Source: JANQOH01 sp965201155 | GTDB lineage: Bacteria > Pseudomonadota > Alphaproteobacteria > UBA7887 | Length of the DNA stretch: 64,000 nucleotides | Assembly: GCA_965201155.1 (NCBI GenBank) | Contig: OZ241752.1 | Location: forward strand, 1,674,001 to 1,738,000 | Direction: 5' to 3' | Shown here: positions 34,558 through 43,536 of the stretch, piece by piece | Position numbering within the stretch: position 1 is the stretch's first letter | Layout of the letters: every line of letters starts with the position of its first letter | The notes under the pieces: model-generated | The model's input: only the letters and a program-made list of their open reading frames with translations | Databases searched by the model: none | Told to the model about the DNA's origin: nothing | Position numbers and translations under genes: made by a program

Positions 34558-36332
34558 TGGTTCCGGCGGGTAGTGCTGCGCCGGCGTTGCTGGGTGTCGA
34601 GCGCTCGCTGCGCGGGAAGCGCTGGGAGGACCGGTGCGGCGACGAGCGGCGTGCGCTGGCGTTGTCCCAGATGCTGGAGGCGCCGGAGATTGTCGGGCGG
34701 GTATTGGCGGCGCGCGGCGTGACGCCCGAGGGTGCCGTGTTTCACATGAAACCGACCTTGCGCGAGTCGCTTCCCGATCCTTCTTCCCTGGCTGATATGG
34801 AGCGGGCTGCGGACCGCCTTGCCGACGCCGTGCAAGGCGGCGAGCGAGTGGGTATCTTCGGCGATTACGACGTTGACGGCGCTACCGGGTCTGCGTTGAT
34901 CCGGCGCTATCTGGAAGCGGTCGGCGGTAGCGTGATTACCTACATACCTGACCGGCGTCGCGAAGGTTACGGGCCCAATGTCCCGGCGTTTCGCCGGTTG
35001 GCAGAGGCGGGGGCGCGCGTAATCGTGACGGTGGATTGCGGCGCCACGGCGTTCGAGCCGCTGGCGGCAGCGGCCGATGACGGTCTCGAGGTCATTGTCG
35101 TGGATCATCATCAGATGGGGGCGGAGCGTCCGCGCTGCGCAGCGCTGGTGAATCCGAACCGGCTGGACGACACCAGCGGCCAGAGTGCGCTGGCAGCGGT
35201 GGGTGTGGCCTTCCTGTTGATGGTGGGGCTCAATCGAACATTGCGGGTGCGCGGGCATTTCAGCACCGGCGGGGAGCCCGACCTGCTGCGGTTGCTGGAC
35301 CTTGTGGCGCTGGGAACGATCTGCGACATGGCGCCGCTCACCGGCCTCAACCGGACCTTGGTTCGCCAGGGCTTGCGGGTGATGGCGGGGCGGGAAAATG
35401 CCGGTCTTGCGGCGCTTGCCGATATTGCCGGCCTCGATACGGCACCCACGGCGCGCCATGCTGGTTTTGCGCTGGGCCCGCGGATCAATGCCGGAGGGCG
35501 CATCGGCAAGGCGGACCTGGGCCACCGCCTGCTGTGCACGCATGAGCGCGAGGAAGCGGAAGCGTTGGCCAAGGAGCTTGACCGACTCAACCGGGAGCGC
35601 CGGGAAATCGAAAGCCGGGCGCTGGCAGCGGCAGAAGCGGCGGCGGAGGCGGTGCTGGAGGACACCCCGGCGGCGCTGGTGATCGACGGCGATTGGCATA
35701 TTGGCGTTATCGGCCTGGTGGCGAACCGGCTCGTGGAGCGCCATGGCCGTCCTGCCATTGTCCTGACGCGGGATGGCGGGGATGGCAGCGCGCTCAAGGG
35801 CAGTGCGCGGTCGATTGCGGGGTTTGATATCGGTGCGGCGGTTCTGGCCGCGCGTGGTGAAGGGTTGGTGGCCGAAGGCGGGGGCCACGCCATGGCGGCC
35901 GGCATGACGGTTGCGCGGGAGAATCTGGCGGCCTTTACCAAACATATCTGCGAGCGAGCGGCGGCGGCTGACCCGCCGGCGCCGGCATTGAAAATTGACG
36001 GTTGTCTGGCGCCCCGGGGCGCCGGCGGCGATCTGGTGGCGTTGCTGGAGGCGGCCGGTCCTTACGGCATCGGCTATCCGCCGCCGCGTTTCGCGTTTCC
36101 CGGATGCCGGGTGACCTCCGCGGCGCGAGTGGGCGACGGGCATGTGCGGTGCCGTCTGGCGGGTTCCGGCGGCGGGGCGGTGGACGGAATGGCGTTCCGT
36201 TGCGCCGACCGCCCCCTCGGACAGGCATTGCTGACCTCGCGCGGGGCGGCGTTGCATGTGGCGGGGCAATTGTATCGGGAACGCCGGCGGGGTGTGCGCC
36301 TGACGGTCGAGGACGCAAGTCCGGCGGGGTAG
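34557..36332 (+). CDS. recJ: Single-stranded-DNA-specific exonuclease RecJ
   Basis: A 591-aa 5'-3' exonuclease used in recombination and repair. The DHH phosphoesterase motifs are GDYDVDGATGSALI, VDCGATAFEP and VDHHQMG, and the DHHA1 domain contains the GGHAMAAGMT motif near residue 445. A C-terminal OB-like domain follows. ATG 34557 overlaps the glpX stop; a TTG at 34554 is an alternative one codon earlier. Confidence 0.95.
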   Translation: MVPAGSAAPALLGVERSLRGKRWEDRCGDERRALALSQMLEAPEIVGRVLAARGVTPEGAVFHMKPTLRESLPDPSSLADMERAADRLADAVQGGERVGIFGDYDVDGATGSALIRRYLEAVGGSVITYIPDRRREGYGPNVPAFRRLAEAGARVIVTVDCGATAFEPLAAAADDGLEVIVVDHHQMGAERPRCAALVNPNRLDDTSGQSALAAVGVAFLLMVGLNRTLRVRGHFSTGGEPDLLRLLDLVALGTICDMAPLTGLNRTLVRQGLRVMAGRENAGLAALADIAGLDTAPTARHAGFALGPRINAGGRIGKADLGHRLLCTHEREEAEALAKELDRLNRERREIESRALAAAEAAAEAVLEDTPAALVIDGDWHIGVIGLVANRLVERHGRPAIVLTRDGGDGSALKGSARSIAGFDIGAAVLAARGEGLVAEGGGHAMAAGMTVARENLAAFTKHICERAAAADPPAPALKIDGCLAPRGAGGDLVALLEAAGPYGIGYPPPRFAFPGCRVTSAARVGDGHVRCRLAGSGGGAVDGMAFRCADRPLGQALLTSRGAALHVAGQLYRERRRGVRLTVEDASPAG

Positions 36333-36337
36333 CGGGC

Positions 36338-37183
36338 ATGAACGGGAATATTCGCGCCGCCGTGATTCCGGCGGGAGGTCTGGGCACCCGTTTTCTTCCG
36401 GCGACGCGCGTGATTGCGAAAGAGATGCTGCCGGTGGTCGACAAGCCGCTGATTCACTACGCGGTGGAAGAGGTGCTGGAGGCCGGGATCGAGCGTATCA
36501 TCCTGGTGACGGGACCCGGCAAATCGGCATTGGTGGATTATTGCGAGTCGGTTCCGCAGGCGGGCAGGGAATTGCCGCCCGGGAGTCTGGTTGCGGTGCG
36601 GCAGCCGGAGCCTCTCGGCCTCGGCCACGCGGTATGGTGCGCGCGCAAGGCGGTTGGCGACGGGCCGTTTGCAGTCTTGCTCCCGGATGACCTGATACTG
36701 GGTGCGCGCCCGTGCCTGACGCAGATGGCCAAAGCGTATGGCGGGGCCGGCGGGGTTCTCATGGCGGCTATGCCGGTGGCGCAGGACCAGGTGGAGCGTT
36801 ACGGGATTATCGCGCCTGCCGACGATGGTGAGGGAACGCTTGTTCCGGTAGCGGGTCTGGTGGAAAAGCCGGCAACGCATGCGGCGCCGTCCCGATTGGC
36901 GGTGATCGGGCGTTATGTCCTGCCGCCCGGGATTTTTGCGCCATTATCGGCGCAGCGGCCCGGAACAGGCGGTGAAATTCAACTCACGGACGCTATTGCG
37001 GCGTTGATCGGCAAAGTTCCGGTTCATGGTTTCCGGTTTGCCGGCGAGCGGTTCGATTGCGGCGACAAGCTGGGATTGCTGGAGGCGGGGCTGGCATGTG
37101 CGCTGGCGCGTCCCGATCTGGCGGATGCCACGCGGGGTGTGCTCGCCCGGGCCGCCGCGCGGGCCGGAGCAGACCGGCAATGA
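36338..37183 (+). CDS. galU: UTP-glucose-1-phosphate uridylyltransferase
   Basis: This enzyme makes UDP-glucose from UTP and glucose-1-phosphate. The 281-aa product has the nucleotidyltransferase signature AGGLGTRFLPATRVIAKEML (Arg and Lys of the active site), LPDDLILG in the metal-binding region, and GEIQLTDAIAAL. It lies 5 bases after recJ and overlaps ugd by 4 bases. With ugd and the phosphohexomutase it forms a nucleotide-sugar module for envelope polysaccharides. Confidence 0.95.
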   Translation: MNGNIRAAVIPAGGLGTRFLPATRVIAKEMLPVVDKPLIHYAVEEVLEAGIERIILVTGPGKSALVDYCESVPQAGRELPPGSLVAVRQPEPLGLGHAVWCARKAVGDGPFAVLLPDDLILGARPCLTQMAKAYGGAGGVLMAAMPVAQDQVERYGIIAPADDGEGTLVPVAGLVEKPATHAAPSRLAVIGRYVLPPGIFAPLSAQRPGTGGEIQLTDAIAALIGKVPVHGFRFAGERFDCGDKLGLLEAGLACALARPDLADATRGVLARAAARAGADRQ

Positions 37184-38496
37184 AGATCGTAATGGTCGGC
37201 GCGGGTTCGGTGGGGCTTGTGACCGGCGCGTGTCTCGCCGAGTTGGGCGCGCATGTCACCTGCGTGGACACCGATCGGCAGAAGCTGTCGCGGATCGAGG
37301 CCGGTGACATGCCGATTTTCGAGTCCGGTCTGGCGGAACTGGCGGCCCGCAACCAGGCGGGCGGGCGGTTCGCAACGGCGACCGGTCTCGCCGCGGTCGG
37401 CGATGCGGATGCGGTGTTCATCGCGGTGGGAACGCCGAGCGGAAGCGACGGCAAGGCGGATACCGGCCATGTGTTCGCGGCGGCGCGGCAGATAGCGGCG
37501 CATCTGCAGCGGCGCACGGTCATCGTCACAAAATCGACGGCTCCGGTGGGTACCGGGGCGGAAATAGAACGGATAGTGTGCCGCGAACGGCCCGGTTTCA
37601 CTCCGGGTGTTGACTTTGATGTTGCATCCAACCCGGAATTCCTGCGCGAAGGTTCGGCGGTCGAGGATTTCATGAATCCTGACCGGGTGGTGATCGGCGC
37701 TGACAGCACCCATGCGCGCGAGGTATTGCGGGCGTTGCACCGGCCGCTCGAGGACCGGGGGGCGCCGCTGCTTTTCACCGGGCGCCAGACCGCCGAGCTG
37801 ATCAAATATGCGGCGAACGGATTTCTCGCCGTGAAGGTCAGCTTCATCAACGAGATCGCGGACCTGTGCGAGCAGGTTGGCGCCGATGTGCAGGAGGTGT
37901 CGCGCGGGATGGGGCTGGACCCCCGGATCGGCAGCCGGTTCCTGCGGGCCGGACCGGGTTTCGGAGGCAGTTGCCTGCCGAAGGATGTGCGCGCGCTGGC
38001 ATATATGGGCCGTGCGCATGGCGCACCGCAGCGCGTCGCGGAGGCGGCAGGGGATGTCAATGACACGCGCAAGGCGGCCATGGTGGAAAAAGTCCGCGCG
38101 GCGTGCGGCGGATCGGTCACCGGATTGACGCTCGCAGTGCTGGGCTATGCGTTCAAGGCGAATACCGACGACACGCGGGAAAGCGCGGCGAAATCCCTTG
38201 TGCCCGCGCTGCAACGGGCAGGGGCGGTGGTGCGTATCTACGACCCGGCGGCGCACTGTGACCTTGCCGGCGTCGTTGCTGCCGACTCTGCGGAGGCGGC
38301 GCTGGAGGGTGCAGATGCGTGTGTCGTGGTCACGGAGTGGGACGAGTTCCGGGCGCTGGCGCCGACGCGGCTGAAAGAGCTGCTGCGTCGCCCGGTGATT
38401 GTGGACCTGCGAAACCTGTACGAGCCCGGGGAGATGCGGGAGGCGGGGCTGAGTTATGTCGGTGTAGGGCGCGGGGGTGCAGCGGGCGGTGTCTGA
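37180..38496 (+). CDS. ugd: UDP-glucose 6-dehydrogenase
   Basis: It oxidises UDP-glucose twice to UDP-glucuronate with NAD. The 438-aa product has the Rossmann motif GAGSVGLVTGACLAELG, the ASNPEFLREGSAVEDF substrate motif, the AELIKYAANGFLAVKVSFINE helix region (read as ELIKYAANGFLAVKVSF) and the catalytic cysteine Cys265 in GFGGSCLPKD. ATGA overlap with galU; the next gene begins inside its 3' end. Confidence 0.95.
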   Translation: MKIVMVGAGSVGLVTGACLAELGAHVTCVDTDRQKLSRIEAGDMPIFESGLAELAARNQAGGRFATATGLAAVGDADAVFIAVGTPSGSDGKADTGHVFAAARQIAAHLQRRTVIVTKSTAPVGTGAEIERIVCRERPGFTPGVDFDVASNPEFLREGSAVEDFMNPDRVVIGADSTHAREVLRALHRPLEDRGAPLLFTGRQTAELIKYAANGFLAVKVSFINEIADLCEQVGADVQEVSRGMGLDPRIGSRFLRAGPGFGGSCLPKDVRALAYMGRAHGAPQRVAEAAGDVNDTRKAAMVEKVRAACGGSVTGLTLAVLGYAFKANTDDTRESAAKSLVPALQRAGAVVRIYDPAAHCDLAGVVAADSAEAALEGADACVVVTEWDEFRALAPTRLKELLRRPVIVDLRNLYEPGEMREAGLSYVGVGRGGAAGGV

Positions 38497-39880
38497 GCGG
38501 CACCGTTTCGATCCGTCGATACTGCGCGCCTACGATATTCGCGGCATTGTGGGCGAGTCGCTGGGTGAGGCCGATGCGCGTGCGGTGGGGCGCGCATTTG
38601 CGACGCGGCTGCGCGCAGCCGCTGCCGCGCCGGTGGTGTGCGTGGGCCGCGACGGGAGGCTTTCCTCGCCGACGCTGGAAGAGGCGCTGGCGGCCGGTTT
38701 GCGCGATGGCGGCGCGGATGTCATCCGCATCGGGCTGGGGCCGACCCCCATGCTGTATTTCGGCGTTCGGACGCTGGATGCGGATGGCGGCGTGATGATC
38801 ACCGGGTCGCACAATCCGCCCCGACATAATGGTTTCAAACTGGTGACGCGGGCAGGGGCGTTTTTCGGCGAGGATATTGCGTCATTGGGCCGGATTGCCG
38901 CGTGCGGCGCATTTGCGTCGGGGCAGGGCAGGGAGCGTGCCGCCGATGTTTCCGAAGCGTATGTGTATGCACTGGCGGCAGGATTTCGGTCCGACCGGGA
39001 AATGCGGGTTGCATGGGATGCAGGCAACGGGGCGGCTGGAGACATCATGGTGCGCCTCGCCGAGCGCTTGCCCGGGTTTCATGTCCTGTTATGCGAAACG
39101 GTGGACGGCCGGTTTCCGGAGCATCACCCGGACCCGACAGTCGCGAAAAATCTGGAATTGCTGATCGGCACGGTCCGCGGCATCGGTTGCGATGCCGGTG
39201 TCGCGTTCGACGGCGACGGCGACCGGCTGGGGGCGGTGGACGGGGAGGGACGGATTCTTGCGGGCGACCAGATTCTTTGTCTGCTGAGCGAGCCGGTGCT
39301 GGCGGAGCAGCCCGGTGCGACAGTGATCTTTGATGTCAAGGCGAGTCAGGTCTTGCCGGATCATATTATCGGGCGAGGCGGGGTGCCGCTGATGTGCCGT
39401 TCCGGGCATTCGCCGATCAGGAGCAAGATGGCGGAACTGGGTGCGCCGCTGGCGGGAGAGATGAGCGGTCACTTCTTTTTTTCCGACCGCTATTACGGTT
39501 TTGATGACGGGCTGTATGCGGCAGTGCGGCTGCTCGACATGATCGCCGCAAGCGGGAAGAGCGCGGCGGAATTGCGAGACTGCCTGCCGGTGCGGGTGAA
39601 CACGCCGGAGATTCGCTTTGCATGTGCCGAGGAACGCAAGTTCACGGTTGTGGCGGAAGTGGCAGAGCGGCTGCGCCGGCGCGGGGTGGATGCGGCGACG
39701 GTGGACGGCGTGCGGGTGGCGACGCCGGACGGCTGGTGGCTGCTGCGGGCGTCGAACACGCAGGCGGTGTTGAGCGTGCGCTGCGAAGCGGCGGATGAAG
39801 CCGGGCTGGCGCGCGTGAAGGCGGCGCTGGCGGCGGAACTGGGTGCGAGCGGTGTCGCCGTGCCGGCGGAGCTCGTCTGA
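38477..39880 (+). CDS. Phosphomannomutase/phosphoglucomutase
   Basis: A 467-aa alpha-D-phosphohexomutase that interconverts the 1- and 6-phosphates of mannose or glucose. The phosphoserine loop is MITGSHNPPRHNG with Ser111, the metal loop is FDGDGDRLGAVD, and the sugar-specificity loop is GEMSGHFFFSDRYYGFDDG, where GEMSGH is typical of the dual-specificity PMM/PGM (AlgC-like) type. A phosphate-binding RASNTQAVLSVR closes the protein. The GTG start at 38477 overlaps ugd by 20 bases; GTG 38489 is also possible. Confidence 0.93.
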   Translation: MQRAVSERHRFDPSILRAYDIRGIVGESLGEADARAVGRAFATRLRAAAAAPVVCVGRDGRLSSPTLEEALAAGLRDGGADVIRIGLGPTPMLYFGVRTLDADGGVMITGSHNPPRHNGFKLVTRAGAFFGEDIASLGRIAACGAFASGQGRERAADVSEAYVYALAAGFRSDREMRVAWDAGNGAAGDIMVRLAERLPGFHVLLCETVDGRFPEHHPDPTVAKNLELLIGTVRGIGCDAGVAFDGDGDRLGAVDGEGRILAGDQILCLLSEPVLAEQPGATVIFDVKASQVLPDHIIGRGGVPLMCRSGHSPIRSKMAELGAPLAGEMSGHFFFSDRYYGFDDGLYAAVRLLDMIAASGKSAAELRDCLPVRVNTPEIRFACAEERKFTVVAEVAERLRRRGVDAATVDGVRVATPDGWWLLRASNTQAVLSVRCEAADEAGLARVKAALAAELGASGVAVPAELV

Positions 39881-39889
39881 GGGGTGGGT

Positions 39890-40516
39890 TCAGGCTGCGT
39901 CCGCGGCGGTGATCACCGTGACGCCGGCGGCCAGCATTTGCTGCTGCGCATTATCTTGTGATCCTGCGAGGTCGATGGCGCGGCAGGCATCCTCGATCAC
40001 GTAGGTGCGGAACCCGCGCGCGCGCGCATCGAGGGCGGACCACGCGACGCAAAAATCATAGGCGAGGCCGCACAGGAACAGGCGGGTGAGGCCGCGTTCA
40101 CGCAAATAACCGGCGAGGCCGGTAGGGGTTGAGCGGTCATTTTCAACGAAGGCCGAGTAGGAATCGATCGCCGGGCGGAAACCCTTGCGGATTGTCAGTG
40201 CGGCGTTGGGGAGGTCGAGATCGTCATGCAGTTCGGCGCCGCGGGTGTTCTGGACGCAATGGTCGGGCCACAGCACTTGCGGGCCGTAAGGGAGTTCGAC
40301 TTGTTGGTAGGGCGCGGCGCCCGGGTGGCTGGAAGCGAAGGAATTGTGGCCCGGCGGGTGCCAGTCCTGCGTCAACACCACCGTATCGAAGGCCGGGGCA
40401 AGTTTGTTGATGACAGGCGCCACGGCTTCGCCGTCAGGAACCGCGAGTGCGCCGCCGGAACAGAAGTCATATTGGACGTCGATGACGATGAGCGCGTCGG
40501 TTTCGCGAACGATCAT
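39890..40516 (-). CDS. pncA: Nicotinamidase (bifunctional nicotinamidase/pyrazinamidase)
   Basis: A 208-aa isochorismatase-fold amidase that converts nicotinamide to nicotinate for NAD salvage. Motifs are VIDVQYDFC with the catalytic Asp13, the metal-binding TQDWHPPGHNSFASSH, the catalytic-lysine IRKGF and the nucleophile cysteine in CGLAYDFCVAWSALDA. ATG 40516 gives the normal length; the open frame continues upstream to 40894 without homology. Convergent with the mutase gene and divergent from rplU. Confidence 0.94.
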   Translation of the reverse strand: MIVRETDALIVIDVQYDFCSGGALAVPDGEAVAPVINKLAPAFDTVVLTQDWHPPGHNSFASSHPGAAPYQQVELPYGPQVLWPDHCVQNTRGAELHDDLDLPNAALTIRKGFRPAIDSYSAFVENDRSTPTGLAGYLRERGLTRLFLCGLAYDFCVAWSALDARARGFRTYVIEDACRAIDLAGSQDNAQQQMLAAGVTVITAADAA

Positions 40517-40667
40517 GGCGTCTGGGCACTTTCCTGTCGGTGGGGCGGGAAGATGATAGTTTCCGGGCGCCGCGGCGCAATGGGCGGGATTGACAGGCGG
40601 CGGAACGCGCCTATAGTGCGCGTCTTTCCCGAACACAGGCGCCTTGCACAGCGGGGCGGTGGAGCGC

Positions 40668-41021
40668 ATGTACGCAGTCATCATGTCCGGCGGCAAACAA
40701 TATCGGGTGGCCGCAAAGGACGTTATCGAGGTTGAAACGCTGCCCGGCGAGGCCGGTGACACGGTTACGCTCGACAAGGTTCTGATGGTGGCGGACGGTG
40801 AGCGCGTACAGCTCGGCACGCCGGTTATTGCCGGTGCATCGGTGACGGCAACTGTGCTGGAGCAGGTTCGCGACGAGAAGATTGTCGTGTTCAAGAAGCT
40901 TCGGCGGAAGGGTTATCGGCGTACGCGCGGGCACCGGCAGCCAAAGACGGTTCTGCGCATCGGCGCAATTGATGCCGGTGAAGCGGCGCCGGCAGCGGAG
41001 GAGCAGACGAATGGCGCATAA
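40668..41021 (+). CDS. rplU: 50S ribosomal protein L21
   Basis: A 117-aa L21 starting MYAVIMSGGKQYRV and containing the conserved FKKLRRKGYRRTRGHRQP near the end, the rRNA-binding stretch. The usual rplU-rpmA-obgE order follows. Its last 11 bases overlap the rpmA start. The alternative start at 40644 adds eight unconserved residues. Confidence 0.97.
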   Translation: MYAVIMSGGKQYRVAAKDVIEVETLPGEAGDTVTLDKVLMVADGERVQLGTPVIAGASVTATVLEQVRDEKIVVFKKLRRKGYRRTRGHRQPKTVLRIGAIDAGEAAPAAEEQTNGA

Positions 41022-41262
41022 GAAGGCAGGAGGCAGTTCACGCAACGGGCGTGATTCGGCAGGGCGTCGGCTTGGCGTCAAGAAATATGGCGGCGAGGCG
41101 GTAGCGCCGGGGAACATCATTGTGCGGCAGCGCGGAACGAAGTTTCATGCCGGCGCCAATGTCGGTGTGGGCAAGGACCACACGCTGTTTGCCACGACTG
41201 CGGGCAAGGTCGCGTTTCGCAGCGGGCGTTTGCAGCGGACTTATGTTTCGGTCGAGGGGTGA
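41011..41262 (+). CDS. rpmA: 50S ribosomal protein L27
   Basis: An 83-aa L27 beginning MAHKKAGGSSRNGRDSAGRR, the N-terminal tail that reaches the peptidyl-transferase centre, followed by GNIIVRQRGTKFHAGANVG. The gene starts inside the end of rplU with a ggaggag ribosome site in the rplU coding sequence, so the two proteins are translationally coupled. Confidence 0.97.
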   Translation: MAHKKAGGSSRNGRDSAGRRLGVKKYGGEAVAPGNIIVRQRGTKFHAGANVGVGKDHTLFATTAGKVAFRSGRLQRTYVSVEG

Positions 41263-41350
41263 CCGGAGCGGGGCGGATTTCTTGACGAGCGCCGCCGCGG
41301 AGGGATTGCGCGCGGCGTACTGAGGCGGCGGGCGTTGCCCGGCGGCGGCG

Positions 41351-42373
41351 ATGGCCTTTCTCGATGAAGTGCGCATCCATGTCCGCAGCGGCGGCGGCGG
41401 CAATGGATGTGTGGCGTTCCTGCGTGAACGGCATCGGCCCTATGGCGGCCCGGCCGGCGGCGACGGCGGCAATGGCGGCGATGTCGTAGTGGAAGCCGTT
41501 ACAGGTGTTAACACGCTGCTTCACTATCGCTACCGGCGGCATTTCAAAGCGGCGCGGGGAGATGACGGTTCGGGCCGCGACCGCAGCGGGGCCAGTGCAT
41601 CGGCGCTGTGCCTGAAAGTTCCCGCCGGCACGACGGTGCTGGCGGACGATGGCGAGACCGTTATCGCGGACCTTGCGGCGGTGGGCGATTGTGCGGTGGT
41701 TGCCGAGGGCGGCCGCGGCGGTCGCGGCAATGCGGCGTTCAAGTCTGCGACGCGGCAGGCGCCGCGGGTCGCGGAGCCGGGTCAGCCGGGCGTGGAGCGC
41801 GAATTGTGGCTGCGTTTGCGGCTGATCGCCGATGTCGGTCTTGTGGGGCTGCCCAATGCCGGAAAGTCCACATTCCTTTCTGTGGTGAGCCGGGCGCAGC
41901 CCAAAATCGCCGATTATCCCTTCACGACGCTGGCACCGCAGCTTGGCGTTGCCGGCCTGCATCATGGGGAGCTTGTCATTGCGGATATCCCCGGACTGAT
42001 CGAAGGGGCGCATGAGGGGACAGGTCTTGGCGATCGGTTTCTCGGCCATATCGAGCGCTGCGCGGTGCTGCTGCATTTGATCGATGCGAGTGCGGCAGCG
42101 CCGGGGGAAGATTTTTGCACCGTGCGCCGGGAGTTGGCGGCGTATGGGGCGGGGCTTTCGGAGAAGCCGTTTCTGGTCGGCCTGAACAAGTGCGATTTGC
42201 TGGGCGAAGAAGCCCGCCAGGCTGCACGCCAGGCGCTGGCTGCGGCCGGTGCGCCGGCAGCGCTGGCTCTGTCAGGCGCAACAACGGATGGGGTTGATGC
42301 GGTGATGGCCGCACTGGGAGAAATCGTGTTCGCGGCGCGGGATGCAGCGCCGGCTGCGCCGTGGCGGCCGTGA
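41351..42373 (+). CDS. obgE: GTPase Obg/CgtA
   Basis: A 340-aa ribosome-assembly GTPase. The glycine-rich Obg domain (RSGGGGNGCVAFLRERHRPY, GGPAGGDGGNGGDV) occupies residues 1-158. The G domain has GLPNAGKSTFLS (P-loop), the DYPFTTLAPQLG switch region, DIPGLIEGAHEGTGLGDRFL (G3) and NKCD (G4). It follows rpmA in the standard order and overlaps proB. Confidence 0.96.
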   Translation: MAFLDEVRIHVRSGGGGNGCVAFLRERHRPYGGPAGGDGGNGGDVVVEAVTGVNTLLHYRYRRHFKAARGDDGSGRDRSGASASALCLKVPAGTTVLADDGETVIADLAAVGDCAVVAEGGRGGRGNAAFKSATRQAPRVAEPGQPGVERELWLRLRLIADVGLVGLPNAGKSTFLSVVSRAQPKIADYPFTTLAPQLGVAGLHHGELVIADIPGLIEGAHEGTGLGDRFLGHIERCAVLLHLIDASAAAPGEDFCTVRRELAAYGAGLSEKPFLVGLNKCDLLGEEARQAARQALAAAGAPAALALSGATTDGVDAVMAALGEIVFAARDAAPAAPWRP

Positions 42374-43536
42374 CATCAGCGCCTGCGGAAGCCGGCAGGG
42401 ATGGCGGCGCACTGGCAGGGTCGCGGCGCATTGTAGTCAAGATCGGTTCGGCATTGCTGGCCGACGGAAGTGGCGGACTGCGTCAGCGGTGGATCGAGTC
42501 GCTGGCCGACGATGTTGCGGCGTTGCGCGGGCGCGGGATGCAGGTGCTGCTGGTGTCGTCGGGCGCAATTGCCGTGGGGCGGCGGCGGTTGGCGCCGTCA
42601 TGGCGCACGCTGTCGCTGGAAGACAAGCAGGCGTGCGCCGCAGTGGGACAGATCAGGCTGGCTCACGCATGGCAGCAGGCGCTGGCGCGCCATGATGTCA
42701 CGGTCGCGCAATTGCTGTTGACGCTGCAGGATTCTGACGATCGGCGGCGCTATTTGAATGCGCGCCGCACGATCGAGGCGCTGCTGCGTTATCGGGCGCT
42801 GCCGTTGATCAACGAAAATGATACAGTGGCGACGGAGGAGATCCGGTTCGGGGATAATGACCGGCTGGCGGCGCGGGTGGCGCAAATGGCGAGTGCGGAC
42901 AAGCTCTTGCTGCTGTCGGATATTGATGGTCTCTATACGGCGGACCCGCGCCGCAATCCGGCCGCGCGCCGGATTGACGAAGTGCAGGAGATCACCCCCG
43001 AAATTGCAGCAATGGCGGGGGGCAGCCTGACGGATACCGGGTCGGGCGGCATGATCACGAAGGTGGAAGCGGCGCGGATTGCGGCGCGCGCCGGCTGCGA
43101 CACGGTGATCGCGGAGGGGGCGCAGGAACGCCCCTTGACGCGGCTTGATGCGGGTGCACCGTGTACGTGGTTTCGGGCGCCGGCGACGCCGCTTAATGCG
43201 CGCAAGCAGTGGATTGCAGGCGGTTTGCAGCCGGCGGGGGAATTGGTGATCGACGCCGGGGCGGTAGGCGCGCTGGCATTGGGCAACAGTTTGCTGCCGA
43301 TCGGCATTGTGGCGGTGGCGGGGGATTTTCAACGCGGCGATCTGGTGCTCGTGCGTGATGCCGCGGGGGCCGAGGTGGCACGGGGGTTGTGTGCATATTC
43401 GCACCGCGACGCGCAGATGATCATGGGTCATAAAAGCAGTGAAATCGAAGGGCTGCTTGGGTATCGTGGGCGCCACGAGATGATCCATCGTGATGATCTG
43501 GTGCTGGCGGTGCGCACCGGGGGAGGGGGAAGATGA
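42361..43536 (+). CDS. proB: Glutamate 5-kinase
   Basis: The first enzyme of proline synthesis, phosphorylating glutamate. The 391-aa product has an amino-acid kinase domain (VVKIGSALL, LVSSGAIAVGRRRL, PLINENDTVATEEIRFGDND, DTGSGGMITKVEAARIAARAG) and a C-terminal PUA domain (PAGELVIDAGAVGALALGNSLL). It overlaps obgE by 13 bases if GTG 42361 is used; GTG 42370, overlapping the obgE stop as GTGA, is equally plausible. Overlaps proA by 4 bases. Confidence 0.96.
   Translation: MAAVTSAPAEAGRDGGALAGSRRIVVKIGSALLADGSGGLRQRWIESLADDVAALRGRGMQVLLVSSGAIAVGRRRLAPSWRTLSLEDKQACAAVGQIRLAHAWQQALARHDVTVAQLLLTLQDSDDRRRYLNARRTIEALLRYRALPLINENDTVATEEIRFGDNDRLAARVAQMASADKLLLLSDIDGLYTADPRRNPAARRIDEVQEITPEIAAMAGGSLTDTGSGGMITKVEAARIAARAGCDTVIAEGAQERPLTRLDAGAPCTWFRAPATPLNARKQWIAGGLQPAGELVIDAGAVGALALGNSLLPIGIVAVAGDFQRGDLVLVRDAAGAEVARGLCAYSHRDAQMIMGHKSSEIEGLLGYRGRHEMIHRDDLVLAVRTGGGGR

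Noticed and set aside
34551..36269. 572-codon minus-strand open frame opposite recJ
   Set aside because: Composition is Arg/His/Gln-rich shadow sequence; recJ on the plus strand has all DHH motifs.
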